Below, piece by piece: positions 26,511-38,551 of a stretch of 64,000 bases of DNA (the stretch's first letter is position 1; each line of letters starts with the position of its first letter). The stretch covers positions 82,501 through 146,500 of the forward strand of contig JACEVL010000429.1 of the NCBI GenBank assembly GCA_020284085.1, in the 5' to 3' direction. The notes beneath the pieces are model-generated. The model did no database searches. It was not told the DNA's origin and was given only the letters and a program-made list of their open reading frames with translations. The translations under genes and the position numbers were made by a program. The stretch comes from Aporrectodea caliginosa. Its lineage: Eukaryota > Annelida > Clitellata > Crassiclitellata > Lumbricidae.

Positions 26511-26941
26511 TCGTGTGTCCCTTAGCTGTCGACGCCATAGAAGCCATGAAGTTGCACTAATAACACTGGCCTGACTCGCAGGGAAAGAGAAACTTTCCAC
26601 CCACTGGTAGGCCTATACTTCCATCTGCAATTTTCTCCCATAATTTCCTTCTCTTATGAGTCTCTCAACGGATGGCAACCACTACAGTACTACACATTAC
26701 ACCCCTTAACAATCTATCATACAAGTAAAAGAGTCTGTAAAGACTGTACCCTGTATGTTTACATCTGGACCTTTAAATAGCGCATTTATAAGAACCTCTC
26801 AAAAGAGGTCATTAAGTTTACACAGCACTATCGATTATTTTGCTTCTAGAATCGAACGATTGTATGACTACATAGCAACTGTATGATTTGGGAACAAGCC
26901 GTTGTCAATGCTATAGGATGATAATCTTGCACTTGAGGAAC

Positions 26942-27617
26942 TAATTCAATTCAATTCAATTCAATTCAATTTGTTTATTGGTCCCAATAACACAAAGACA
27001 CAAAACAAATAATATTTAACAGTAATTAAACATAAAGCATAATCATTTAATATGCAATTATCACAGCATACATAAGGGAGCAATAGGCTTACCCGAAGGG
27101 AATAATCCCGCTGAGTGGGGGCCTATTTACAAAATAATATCAATGAGTCTTAGTAGTGACAAATACTTAACACAGTGGCAGTAGCTTGGGAGCCCAGAAA
27201 TAACAGCGTTGAGGTAGCTTCCCTCCGCCTTAGGGTAAAACAAAAGACAATAAAACCAAAAAAGACCAAAAAAAGAACTGAACAAATGCAATGCTATTTA
27301 ACATTTCTTATTTAACAATTTTTTATTGTGTGTGCACGGATTTGGATTTTAAATGAGGCTAGACTCATGGCCGCACGAACACATTCTGGTATGCTATTCC
27401 ATATGAGGGGACCCTGGTATTTGATAGAAAACTGTCGGGTATTTGTTCTGGCAAAGATGCTTATGTAGACTCTTTTATTTCGAATGGCCCTGTCAAGTAA
27501 GTTTGGTTTGAAGTAGGCCGAGAAAGCTTGTGGGAGGAGGTTATTATCATACTGGTACATAAATATACTAGTTTGAAGAAATTTAATCTGAGATATTTTC
27601 AGGAGGTTAAGTTGCAA
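26942..27617 (-). mobile_element. 3' end of a CR1/jockey-group LINE with (AATTG)n tail
   Basis: On the minus strand, 101 codons (27617-27312) encode the reverse transcriptase C terminus, including FARTNTRQFSIKYQGPLIWN. The larger copy at 34929-33472 has FARTNTRSFAIKIAGPSLWN at the same place. The 3' UTR carries the AGCGGGATTATTCCC hairpin (27098-27109). The 3' end reads CCAATAAACAAATTG followed by AATTG pentamers (26943-26970). The 5' boundary near 27612-27641 has an 11-bp inverted repeat, TTGCAATTAGA. Confidence 0.8.
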
Positions 27618-27736
27618 TTAGAATTCTTCCTCTAATTGCAAGTTGCAACTATGAATAGTCAGCATGGGCAGCTGTACTTAAGACTGTCTGACTGCCTTAG
27701 GCCTATAGGCTATATGTATGCAATTATCTGATATCT

Positions 27737-27915
27737 CCATGGGCGTATTTAGAGGTGGTTTTACGGGTTCAACTCCCCCAAATAAGTTTCCGAAAAACGT
27801 TTTATATGCTTTTACATGTGAACTACCAAAAACCTTAATTTTTGCAGCCATCTCCAATGGAAACCCCCGAAATCTTAAAACCCCCTCCGACATTTTTTCC
27901 TGGCTACGTCCTTGG
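27737..27915. mobile_element. Candidate short inverted-repeat element
   Basis: The ends CCATGGGCGTA (27737) and TACGTCCTTGG (27905) are inverted repeats matching at 9 of 11 positions. The interior is anonymous. This is a weak MITE call. Confidence 0.3.
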
Positions 27916-28279
27916 TTATCTCGGTCACTGCTTCTCATCCAACCTTGCAAATTATCCCTGGAAAACAATCAGCTCCTTTTTTAAGCCAACTGTATTCCAA
28001 CAGCATCCATTTGAATTTAATTTCCACTTCCAGTCATCATAGTGACACTACGTTTTCCAGTCGACTTCCAGTCACTCTTCCAGTCACTCTTCCGACTTCC
28101 GTGACAAATTTACTCCGGATATTGGCGGATCACTCCGCTGACTCGCAATACGACCACGGCGGCAGTCTGACAGCAATCTAATTGCTCAAACAGACTTTCT
28201 ACTTATCGATCGACTACTGCATTTCTGTGTGGCCTTGTCGCGTCAAAATTGTTTGTAATAAAAATAAAAATAAAAAATA

Positions 28280-28528
<249 letters not shown>

Positions 28529-28724
28529 GCAATAATAACAATAATACAATTTTGTGTTGGAGTTGGGTTGACCGATAAACTCATGACACAATTGAGACAA
28601 GCTACCTTTTCCAAAGACTCTTGGTAGCTGTCCAACGCGGGAATGCCATCTGCTTTTCATCGACCTTACCTTGCTAAACTGTTCACTTTGCTAAAATAAT
28701 AATAATAATAATGTAACAGAATTG

Positions 28725-28850
28725 ACGGGTTCACTGAGTCCTGAGTCCTCTGAGTCCCTCCCTTGAGCCCCTTTGAGTATCCTCTGAGTCCCCCTTCAGT
28801 CCCCCTTCAGTCCCCCTTGAGCCTCCCCTTGTGTCCCCCTTTGACGATGG
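28725..28850. repeat. Degenerate CCCCCTT-CAGT/GAGT minisatellite
   Basis: Imperfect 10-13 bp units such as TTCAGTCCCCC, TTGAGCC and CTGAGTCC are repeated head to tail. Confidence 0.75.
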
Positions 28851-29460
28851 AGAAGCCGTTCCAGATTAACAACCTTTTTATCTCCGGACATAGTTTTGAC
28901 CATTTGAGGGAATATAAATGCCTCCAGTAAAAAATAAATAAATGAATTATAATAATAATAACAGATGGCGTGATATTTTGTGGACGTTCACCAATCCCAG
29001 TAGGCCAGTACTACCCACGCTCGGTGACGCTCATTAAACTGTACTAGCCAGCCTCAATGCCCAAATCGCCAAGACATCATCTCATGTAGGCTAAATTGCT
29101 CAGTACAGAAACGACGACGTACTTGGCTGTTTCTATGGCTACATGCATTGTGTAGGCTACTGTTCCCTCTGCCTTTCTGTCATAAAAATTACTGTCTCTA
29201 ATGCTATTGTTCACTTAGGATATAGCGTCTTTTGTACTCTCTCAAGATGTCCTATAATCATTAATTAATGGTCGTTGACATTCGCCTTCCCTTTATGTTT
29301 GAATTTACTTCTAAGCTAGTTAAGGACGGCGTTTCATATGCAATTTCCTTTTGCACGCCTAAACTCGCCGTTATTATTCATTATCCTGGCCATAGAGTTT
29401 TACGGGTTAATAGGCCTACGGCACGCCACAGGGTTGTCAGGTATAATAGTCGTATAGATT

Positions 29461-29617
29461 GAAAAGGAAGAGACGGAAAAGAAGAGAGAGAAAGGGAACG
29501 AGAGATAGAAGAGAGAAACAAAGACAGAGCGAAAGAGGAAGAGAATAAACAGAGGACACTGACTGACAGACAGACAGAGAGACAGACAGAGATAGAGGCA
29601 AAGAGACAGGAAAACCG
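29461..29617. repeat. Purine-rich (GA/GACA)n tract
   Basis: Mixed GA and GACA simple sequence on the plus strand. It is complementary in character to the pyrimidine tract at 30055-30420. Confidence 0.8.
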
Positions 29618-30054
29618 ACATCATCAATGATAAACTTAGCGAGCACAGTGTGAAAAAACAAGTGTTTCTAACTCTTCGTAAATAATTCATTAAACAATGT
29701 ACATGCATTGCCGAGGTCCGAAAAGGCGTTTCCGTGTTGTTTGCTCAACTCGACCGATGCGAGTACCTATGTGTATGCGTGCATACATGGAAGCTGTTGA
29801 AATATTAAGTACCGTGGGTTTTGAGGCGTGGACCCTGAAAACTACGGACTGACGACTACTATTCTGTGCGAATCGATTGAAGTGTTTCAGTGGAGTGAAT
29901 GGCTGGAGACGGTTACAGCAACTGAATGAATGAATGTTCTATACAGCGAACGACAGCTTGAGACAAACGACACGTGTAATTGACAAATGACAGACTGCGA
30001 CAGACTGGGCTAAAACCGGAAGGGGCATTCATTTCTTGGTCTTGTTTCGTCTCT

Positions 30055-30157
30055 GCCTCTCTCTATGCCTCTATCTGTCTCTGTCTCTGGCTCTGTCTGT
30101 CTGTCTTTGTCTCTGTCTGTCTGTCTCTGTCTGTCTGTTTGTCCGTCCGTCCGTCTG

Positions 30158-30188
<31 letters not shown>

Positions 30189-30205
30189 GTCTCACTCTCT
30201 CTCTC

Positions 30206-30240
<35 letters not shown>

Positions 30241-30420
30241 ATGTCTCTATCTGTCTCTGTCTGTCTCTCTCTCTGCTCTCTGTATGTCTGTCTGTCTGTC
30301 TGTCTGTCTATTTCTCTCTCTCTCGTTTTTCTTCTCTCTCTCTCTTTGTCTGTCTGTCGGTCTGTCTATCAGTGTCTGTCTGTCTCTCGTTTTCTTTCTT
30401 CCTCTTTCTTTTCCTCTCTT
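30055..30420. repeat. (TCTG/TCTC)n pyrimidine tract
   Basis: About 365 bp of TCTG and TC repeats with short breaks. The SLSLSVCLSVCLS frames on the plus strand arise from the repeat and are not genes. Confidence 0.95.
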
Positions 30421-31169
30421 CCTTGCACTGATTCTTTTCCATCTACATGCTTCAATATATTTCTTGTACTTGGCGACCCTGTGTCGTGTCGTATTAATCC
30501 GAACATTCTATGGCCAGGATATTGAAACGCGACACCTTCGACAACATCACGAGTGAGAATCTCTGCACTACACCTTTAAATCAATAGCTCTCTTACGGAA
30601 TGTCTTGTTACTATAGAACGGGCTATGTAGGCCTATATTCAGTTAAAACTTTTAATTTCGAGTGATTTTTAATTCTCATTAAGTTCAACCTGTCGACCAT
30701 CATATTTATCCAGATCCTTCAAACCCTTTTCTCCACCATCACACTCCTTTTTAATTCTCCATCACTCAACTGCTTTCAGTTTTCAAACAAATCTTATAAT
30801 GAATTTCCCTAAACCTCTTTGACTTAACTCCCTGCCCCTTCAGGTTAAACAGACTTCTCTAATCTAGATCTTCTTGAGCACATAGAGAAACTTTACGACG
30901 ACTCCAACCACCTGTTAACCGATTCGTTGACACTCGTTGCCACCTCTGACTCACCTTTTCGCAATATTGGCATCACTCCAGCCAAAATATTTGCTTCTGA
31001 AGTTGAACATTTTCAACCTGCTTCACGACCACTGCTTCATATTTGTTTACAATCTTCACCGCATTCGATCCGTGTTCGATTTTAAAGCTGCCACGATATC
31101 CATCTCTGCCAGCATTACCATGGACATGAGGCGGAACCATGTGCGCTCTATACAATATACATATGGCAA

Positions 31170-31997
31170 CATTGTATTGTATTGTATTTGAAAAGTTGTA
31201 AAGCGCCTCTTACAGTACAAGATATTCAGCGTAAAAGCCCCGAGGGAATAAAATAGTCTTCAAGCAGCAGGCAGATGAGGGAGAGACACCTGCCAAAAAT
31301 TATCTCAGAGCGTAGAAATGGGGAAGGTCTTTCCAAGAAGAAGGACCCACAATGGCCAAGGCGCGATGTTGGGCCATAGCAGTCCTTGCCCGAGGGACGA
31401 AGCTATCAAGACGGTCTAGAGAGCGGAGAGGACGAAGAGAAACAGCAGAGGTGGGCTTGCACAAGAGATCACAAAGGTACTTGGGGTCCGTCCTTACTGA
31501 GTTCTGGAAACCGTGAGCAAGATCTTGTACCGGATTCGAAAAGCAACGGGAAGCCAATGCAGTCAATCAATCAATCAATCAATGTGTTTATTGATTACCG
31601 TAGAACGGGACGAGAAAGTAAACGCATGGGTCCTATATGAGCGCAGTTCATCAATCATATAAGTTGAAATGTGAGAGAAGCGAGGAAGGCTGGCAAAATG
31701 AGTAGCTGCAGGGTTCAGGACCGATTGAAGGGAGGATAGTCGTACCTTGGGAAGACTAGCTAGTAATGAATAACAATGATCAATGCGACAGCAGATGAAA
31801 GCATGGACAATGGCTGTAAAAACAGGGGGGTGGACAAATCTTCTAATACCACGGAGGCGCCTCAAATGGTACTTACAAGAACACGTTAGGTTCAGAAGAT
31901 GTTCAGAGAACGTTAAATTGCTGTCCAGTGTGTTACCTAAATCACGGACGCTGGATGAGAATGTAAAATGCATGGGTCTATAATGGGTGAGCGCCAT
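31170..31997 (-). pseudogene. L2/CR1-like LINE reverse transcriptase C-terminal fragment with (AATAC)n tail
   Basis: The minus strand encodes SSSVRDLGNTLDSNLTFSEHL, then HAFICCRIDHCYSLL, RFSHISTYMIDEL and, after an insertion, HWLPVAFRIRYK, a frame break, and PKYLCDLLCKP with AMAQHRALAIVGPSSW. This is the usual order of the reverse transcriptase C-terminal region. An 81 bp insertion (31563-31643) separates IDEL from HWLP. The 3' UTR ends GAGGCGCTTTACAAC, TTTTCAAATAC and AATAC repeats (31170-31190). The same tail ends the SINE at 5340-5598. It is a dead, 5'-truncated copy. Confidence 0.8.
31563..31643 (-). mobile_element. 81 bp nested retroposon insertion with (TTGA)n tail
   Basis: It interrupts the LINE coding sequence between IDEL and HWLP and is flanked by CAG on both sides (31560-31562 and 31644-31646). 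On the minus strand it ends AATCAATAAACACATTG followed by TTGA units, as do the LINE 3' ends at 33.1 and 26.9 kb. Its other end (GCGCTCATATAGGACCCATG) resembles 31988-31960 of the host LINE. Confidence 0.6.
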
Positions 31998-32299
31998 GTG
32001 GGCATACTTGCAGAGAATGTTATCTACTTTGCAACAGGCGAGAGCAACAGTGTGCGTTCATTTTCAGTCTAATATTGTGATATTCGGCGCAGTCCAGCTA
32101 ACCTGAGCACTGTGAGCAAGAGACTTAAAGTACGCTATAACTATCAATCGTGGTTATAAGAACGATGGCGGTACCGTCTCTAGCTACATGAGCATCGTTC
32201 GTATTCAGACCAACGTGTTCTGTTTCAGCGATCTCAGCGCTTCTCGCTAGCCTAACAGCACTTAGATTATCTTGAAGCGCTTTCCGATTTACCACAGAA

Positions 32300-32385
32300 G
32301 GCGCTAAAGAGAAATGATGATGATGAATATGACAATTTCTACAGCGCCGTAACACGGCACATGCCGTTACAAGGGCGCTTTGACA
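32300..32385 (-). repeat. Retroposon 3' end with (ATC)n tail
   Basis: The minus strand reads AGCGCCCTTG, a GTAACGGC...GCCGTGTTACG hairpin-like stretch, then GGCGCTGTAGAAATTG and ATC triplets. It fits the GGCGCT-plus-microsatellite tail pattern. Confidence 0.5.
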
Positions 32386-32908
32386 CGATAACGGAATGGT
32401 CGCATAAGCCTACATCTAAAAGGGTGCGCCTAAATCAGCTAACATTCAAAGGCCTATGATATTTATTGAATAGGTTTTGCATGCTATGTGACTATCACAG
32501 ACTCAGTGCGAAACTGATGAGGCGTGATTGTCGTCTACATTTTGACCATTATGCAAGGAACAGTCTTCCCGCTTCCTTCACGAAGCTCCAAAACTGTAAA
32601 CAAACTCTTAAAATGCAATATAATCCCGTTTCAAGCAAATAATATTATGGCGACGACAGGTCTACATACATGTACTGCCGCTCTTATATTAATTATCGGC
32701 CTATTCTGTCAACATGATTTCCGAGTTCAAAGATGATTACTGTGTTTATTTCCTATTATCATTCCCATTCTTTGTATCCAGATACGATGTGTCACCTGGT
32801 TTTGTCATTAAACGAATATATAATAAGGTCTATATTTCTTAGGAATTTTTTTAATATTACTCTGGATTAATTATCGGTCGTTGATGACAGAAATGGCAAT
32901 TGAGTCTA

Positions 32909-33024
32909 CCCTGCCAGCATTTCCATCATTCCATGAGCATTGTATCGGACCCATGTGGAATCTGTACGTATCCCTTATGGAAATATGGGTTTTATATGGG
33001 CTCCACGTTGGAATGCTAGCAGGG
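32909..33024. mobile_element. 116 bp MITE with terminal inverted repeats and TA duplication
   Basis: The ends CCCTGCCAGCATTTCCA and, inverted, CCCTGCTAGCATTCCA differ at one substitution and one indel. Both are flanked by TA (32907-32908 and 33025-33026), as in Tc1/mariner-type insertions. It has no coding capacity. Confidence 0.7.
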
Positions 33025-33120
33025 TAAAATTTTAATTTCCCTAAACATTTGAGAGAAATTGCCTTCAATTTTAGGCCTAATGATATCTGTGTGGGCTGCA
33101 TTTAATGCCTTTAAATGCTT

Positions 33121-34929
33121 TCAATCAATCAATCAATCAAAATGTTTATTGGCACCAAAGAACGTTGCAACATAACAGAAAATGAGCATCTCACAAAATA
33201 TATATCAAACAGATTAAGTAATAATAGATAAAGCTGGACAACATTCAATGGGTACAACATTCAGTGGGTACCAAAAGGAGGAGCCCAAAAGGGACGATAG
33301 TCCCGCTAAGTAGGGCCACCTATGTAACTAGATCAGTTCAAGACAGCAGTTTATAAGCTGTTGTGATTGACATAATGAGTAACATAGGACATTATTTTAT
33401 TTAAACTTATCTATCTTAACTACAAACAGATGCATCAACAAAACAATGGTAAAAGCAGTTAATCAGATATCTTAATATTGTTTCATAATATAAAGTTTAA
33501 GCTCCCTCTTGAAGTGGGGACGACTTGGAATATCACGGAGAACCTGTGGCAGACTGTTCCATAGAGATGGGCCTGCTATTTTAATTGCGAAGCTCCTTGT
33601 ATTGGTGCGAGCAAATTCACCTCTGTATTGTGCTGGGTTTCTTATATGGTAGGAGTGGATGTCCATGACTAGGCCAAAATAATTATCAAATGCATTTGGC
33701 AGTTCTCTCTTAGTGTAGCGGTAAATAAATTCAGCTGTTTGCATTAATTTTATCTGATGAAGTTTTAAAATACCTAGGTAAGCAAAGGCCTGATCAGTAT
33801 GGGAGTTATATGGAAGTCGCCTTATAATACGAATGATTCTTTTTTGCAATATAATAATTCTGTTGAGTCTTGATGGGTAGTTAGAAGCCCAGATCATATT
33901 ACAGTAGGTTAGGTAAGGATAGATTAAGGAATAATATAAAGTAAGGAGAATGCTCGTGGGTAGTATATGGGCTAGTCTAGATATGATTCCTACATTTTTT
34001 GCTATTTTCAATGATATATGGTCAATGTGGTCATTCCATGTGATATGCTGGTCTATATAAATGCCAAGAAATTTTACTGACTTAACTTGGGGAATGACAG
34101 TTCCATCTATCAGAACTGAGCCTTGGTGAGATGGCTGGAGTTTCCTGTGTGAAGAGAACAGAATATAGTTAGTTTTCAGTAGGTTAAGGGAAAGCTTATT
34201 GGCTTTAAACCAGTCAGATACAAGTTCTAGTTCATTGTTTAACAACTGATACATGTTTTCATACGAATTATGTGAGATAAACACATTCGAATCGTCAGCA
34301 AACAATATAAATTGAAGAACCGAAGAGGTATTTGGAAGGTCATTGATGTATATTAAAAATAACAAAGGACCAAGCAAGGAACCCTGCGGCACACCAAACT
34401 TAATTGACTTAAAACTAGAAAAAATCCCATTACATTTTACTTGTTGCATCCGATTGGTTAAGTAGTCTTTAAACCACGAAAGAGGGATACCCCTTACCCC
34501 ATAATTTTCAAGTTTTTTTAGAAGTATATTGTGGTCAACAGTATCAAAAGCTTTCGATAAGTCTAAAAAAATACCTATAGAAAATTCATTTTTATCAATT
34601 GCATGTTTATCCTGCACAATAGAGTGCCCAGATCTAAAGCCATGTTGGTATGGGTAGAGAATGTTCATTTTATTAATGTAATTATTTAACCTTTGATACA
34701 TTACTTTTTCTAATAGTTTTGCAAAATAGGCTAATACAGATATAGGTCTATAATTAGTAGGGTCAGTTGTTATACCCTGCTTAAATATGGGAGTAACTGT
34801 GGACGTTTTCATTCCATTAGGTACCATACCTGTCATTAAAGAGCAGTTAATTATATCCACTAGTGGATCCGTGATGAGAGATAAATTTGGGCTGATAATG
34901 CAAGGGTCCAATTGATCAGGGCTTTCCAT
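33121..34929 (-). mobile_element. 5'-truncated CR1/jockey-group non-LTR retrotransposon
   Basis: The element runs on the minus strand from its truncation point near 34930 to a 3' tail of ATTG units at 33122-33140, preceded by GGTGCCAATAAACATTTTG. Its 3' UTR contains the CTTAGCGGGACTATCGTCCC hairpin (33291-33310 region). It is the longest retroelement copy in the window. ORF1 and the endonuclease domain are missing. Confidence 0.88.
33472..34929 (-). CDS. Non-LTR retrotransposon reverse transcriptase (partial)
   Basis: A 485-codon open frame encodes an RNA-directed DNA polymerase lacking the N-terminal endonuclease. Counting from the ATG: VTPIFKQG near 45-52 and NYRPISVL near 59-66 (fingers), motif A GIFLDLSKAFDTVDHNILL at about 118-136, motif B GVPQGSLLGPLLFLIYIND at about 179-197, and motif C LFADDS at about 210-215 with both catalytic aspartates. 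KFLGIYIDQHITW, YPYLTYCNMIWAS and FARTNTRSFAIK follow. HGFRSGHSIVQDKHAIDKNE is shorter than in relatives, so a small deletion is likely there. A TGA lies directly before the ATG, so the start is not a native start. An open frame suggests recent insertion, but this copy cannot mobilise itself without the missing parts. Confidence 0.88.
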   Translation of the reverse strand: MESPDQLDPCIISPNLSLITDPLVDIINCSLMTGMVPNGMKTSTVTPIFKQGITTDPTNYRPISVLAYFAKLLEKVMYQRLNNYINKMNILYPYQHGFRSGHSIVQDKHAIDKNEFSIGIFLDLSKAFDTVDHNILLKKLENYGVRGIPLSWFKDYLTNRMQQVKCNGIFSSFKSIKFGVPQGSLLGPLLFLIYINDLPNTSSVLQFILFADDSNVFISHNSYENMYQLLNNELELVSDWFKANKLSLNLLKTNYILFSSHRKLQPSHQGSVLIDGTVIPQVKSVKFLGIYIDQHITWNDHIDHISLKIAKNVGIISRLAHILPTSILLTLYYSLIYPYLTYCNMIWASNYPSRLNRIIILQKRIIRIIRRLPYNSHTDQAFAYLGILKLHQIKLMQTAEFIYRYTKRELPNAFDNYFGLVMDIHSYHIRNPAQYRGEFARTNTRSFAIKIAGPSLWNSLPQVLRDIPSRPHFKRELKLYIMKQY

Positions 34930-35146
34930 TCAGATAAGTCTGCATTTGACGTGTGCCATTGTGTCTTTGCTGTGGATAAGTTCTGCTTGCTAACTGGACT
35001 AAACATGACTGATGATAATTTGCCGCTAGCCTGAAGATTTCAATAATTGCTTGATCTGCTAAAAGAGATGAGTAATTTATGAGTGTAGCCATTGTGCAAA
35101 TTAATCCTTAGCTATAAAACGACAGTTTGTGTGGAAGGATGAATAA

Positions 35147-35246
35147 AACTCCGCCACTGTTCGCTTTCTGACAGTGCCAGTCCCAAGCCTGGATAAAGGA
35201 GGAGGGCGACGCTAATGGTCTTTGTTACCACACAGTGGTCGTTAAA
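35147..35246 (-). repeat. Dispersed repeat, inverted partner of 9668-9766
   Basis: It matches the 9.7 kb copy in reverse complement at over 90% identity. Confidence 0.75.
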
Positions 35247-35383
35247 CAGTAAACAAGAAGAAGGATGAATAACTATACAGTTGTCAGCGAACACTCGAAA
35301 TAACACGCGTAAACCTGTCAACAGCCATGAGACTTTCAGCTACACATAGGAGAATTCAACCTGAATGCAAATTTAATAATATC

Positions 35384-35422
<39 letters not shown>
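35384..35422. repeat. (AAT)n microsatellite
   Basis: Uninterrupted ATA/AAT triplets. Confidence 0.9.
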
Positions 35423-35426
<4 letters not shown>

Positions 35427-36019
35427 TAATGCGCAAAATAAGACCATGATGACTCACTTGATTAAGAAAGCATACAATTTATTTTTGGGTGTAAACTTGG
35501 CGATCACCAAAAGGTATGGAGCTTCATATTTGATGTACGTCTTGGGCAGTCATTTTGAGCACGGATTATAGGTTCTCTGCAGCTGTAATTTGTGCCATTT
35601 GTTGCTACAATTGAATAGCGAGGCACAAATGTGCCTATCCCGTGACTGTTAATCCTGCTTGACAAATGTGTCTGGTTTCTCATCAACAACCAAGAAGTCA
35701 ATGCAGGATGCAGTCCGCAATCAACAATGGGACAATTGTCCCTAGATTACAATCTGCCTTTACCAGCGTCTTCAGCTGCGTGTCTATTTGACAATGACGA
35801 TGAAACTGCGAAAGGCAAGGAAATGGAGTTATATAGGAGGTGAACGTAGTTTAGAATTCCAACGGCTAATTTCCCGTGAGCCCCATTTGGTGAATCAATT
35901 TAAGTTAAATGTCACGCATTTAAACTTTTCAAGAGTTCAGCAGAATTACCGGGATCTTGAATGGAATCTTCTGGAGCAATTAATTAAACTGTCGGCGTTC
36001 CGTAGCCATTAGGAAGAAC

Positions 36020-36100
36020 CTAATCGAAATTTATAAAGCGCTACTTTAAAGTGCTAAAGCCATTGCATCAGACTATTCACGAGTAGGTTTTGTAATAAAA
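36020..36100 (-). repeat. LINE/SINE-tail repeat
   Basis: TTATAAAGCGCTAC and ACTATTCACGAG on the plus strand give GTAGCGCTTTATAA on the minus strand. It is related to 50830-50880. Confidence 0.45.
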
Positions 36101-36229
36101 GTGCTCTCTATGCTTGTGCAAAGAATGCCAAAGACCTTGGATTGTTTAGCTCACTCTGCTGTGAATATATAATCCACAAGAATCTATAGAGTCTAAGTCC
36201 CTCAAGTCTTTTTCTGTAGTCGTGGCTTG

Positions 36230-36290
36230 GCTGGGAGCGCTCCTGAGTAGCTTCTTGAAGGGGCGCTATATAAATTCTCTGTATGAACGA
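36230..36290 (+). repeat. LINE/SINE-tail repeat
   Basis: GAGTAGCTTCTTGAAGGGGC followed by GCTATATAAATTC is the plus-strand form of the motif seen reversed at 4181, 48340 and 49996. Confidence 0.5.
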
Positions 36291-37381
36291 AGAATGGCGT
36301 GTTTTCGTCGATTTGTCGTATTTACGCCTGAAGACAATACTGTTGTTACCTAATGGCGATGTTTATTATGTCAATACCAGAACTCTCTGCAGCTTGAGCA
36401 TGTCTTACTTATTGATACAAATAAGTGGCGAGTTACAGTAATCTAGGCGACTGGAAATAAATGCGTTTGCCCGAGATATCTTCGCATGAAAAGAGGACCA
36501 AACATAGAGCATCGAAATTTAAGTGATTTTTTAATTTGGTGGCGGTAATTCAATTGAAATGGTCGAGTCTTAACTGGAAAGTCAGTTGTCAGTGGCAAGA
36601 GAGAATCACTATAAATTAGGACGGACTGGGCATATGGTACCAAGACAATACAACATTGCACGGGTAGGCCTACATCAGATCTGTAGGCCCACATTCTGTA
36701 AACGGGTACAGAAGCCCTTATGTGATGCACAATTGACGAGAAAACAAGTTTATTCAGCGTAGCGAATTCTGTTTAAAGTAGGCCTAAAAAGACCAAAAAA
36801 CATTTTAAAAATATGTTTTGTCCATTGCTTGAGGACATTAATCATATTAGATCACAAAAGCAATTGATGGAGTTCACAACAAAAACATATTACTTGATTG
36901 AATCTGCTGCTCGAGTCTGCAACTCTGGAACATTTAATTACCTAATTGACGTTAAATTACTCCTCTGCGTAGCACGGGCTGCAGTTCATAAGTCATTGAC
37001 ATCCATAAAATCTTCTTGTTTCCAGCGATATCATCGGAGCGATTTCCGCCAGCCGTTAGGAGTGGCTATTGAGGGGCTGATCATTCCATCCTTAATGAAA
37101 TGGATTTTCGTGTACAGACGAGTCTTGGTGCATTGCTGATAATTTCATAAGACGGTGCTGTTCCGTTCCAATATGCTGCACACACCGATTAATTGGACCC
37201 GATCGAAGAAGGGATTTGAGATAAATCTCTCCTGAGCCATTGGCATTAAGCCCGTGATGGGAGTGGATCTCAGTTTCCCCCATCGTATCATTCATTGGCG
37301 GTTAATTGAATGCCAAACTACACGACTTCCCATGCATGCATTCACACAAGATGATCTCACACGCAAGCAGACATAGACACG

Positions 37382-38095
37382 GAGACGGACGGACGGACGG
37401 AAGGACGGAAGGACGGAAGGACAGACGGACAGACGGACGGACGCACGGATCGAGCGACTGGTCGAACGAGAGGCTGATTATCGGACTGGTTCATTTCTTG
37501 ATTGCCAGAATAAATGAACGAACAAATGAACAGATGGAAGAATAAAGGAACGCCAGAGAAGTCGAACAAATGAACGGCTAAACGATTGAACGAACTATAA
37601 GTAAGGGAAGGATTGAATGAACAAACAGATGAACGAACAAATGAACAAACGAATGAACGAACGAATGAACGAACAAATGAACAAACAAATGAACGAACAA
37701 ATGAACGAACAGATGAACAAACAGACGAACGAACAAATGTACGAACAGATGAACAAACAAATGAACGAACAAATGAACAAACAAATGAACGAACAAATGA
37801 ACGAACAGATGAACAAACAAATGAACGAACAAATGAACGAATAAATGAACGAACGAACGAACAAAGAAATGAACGAACAAATGAACGAACGAACGAACAA
37901 AGAAATGAACGAACGAATGAACAAACGAATGAACGAACGAATGAACAAACGAATGAACGAACGAATGAACGAACGAACGAACGAATAAATGAAAGAACAA
38001 GCAAATGAGCGAACAAGCAAACGAACGAACAAACAAATGAACGAACGAACGAACGAACGAATGAACGAACGAACGAATTAGCGCAAGATCTATCG
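37382..38095. repeat. Tetranucleotide-derived array (GAAC/GAAT/AAAC and GGAC)
   Basis: 37382-37450 is mainly GGAC/GGAA. 37505-38095 is built of GAAC, GAAT, AAAT and AAAC tetramers, often as a 12-bp GAACGAACAAAT composite. All minus-strand frames stay open for long stretches (FVRSFVRSF, FVHLFVHLF and FICSFICLF), including one of 305 codons; the repeat itself explains them. Confidence 0.93.
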
Positions 38096-38551
38096 GTCGA
38101 GCGAAATGAAGGAATAATGGAAGGCTTTGTACATCGCAGTGCATGCCGCATATGAAAGGAGGTTGTTCCATGCAGTTCTACATGACAACAACAGACGTCT
38201 TTGCCTGTCTTAAAGGACGCACAGCAGACAATGCACCTCATAAGGTCACGCACGCGCCGCATCATCATATACAACCGTCTATGTAATCTCTGTCGTCGTC
38301 ATCATCGTCGTCGTCGTCATCGTCTTCGTTCGGTCTCATCTGTCCGTCGCCCCCTCTGCTTGGTCGAGTGTTTCGTCTTAGAGACACGTCACCTCCTCCG
38401 AAGAAGGCAGACACTCCGGATATCCGGGTCATACACTGTACGATACGATAAGCTTCCGTCTTCCGTTATCGCTCATGTTATTATAACTGGATTGTATACG
38501 TTGTATCATATAGGCCTATATAAACACCCAATATATATATATGTATATATA

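Noticed and set aside
30065..30556. Ser/Leu/Cys-rich plus-strand frames
   Set aside because: They are produced by a TCTG/TCTC simple repeat with no recognisable domain.
37357..38274. 305-codon minus-strand frame rich in FVRSFVRSFV
   Set aside because: It is the translation of a GAAC/GAAT tetramer array; alternative frames (FVHLFVHLF and FICSFICLF) are equally open.
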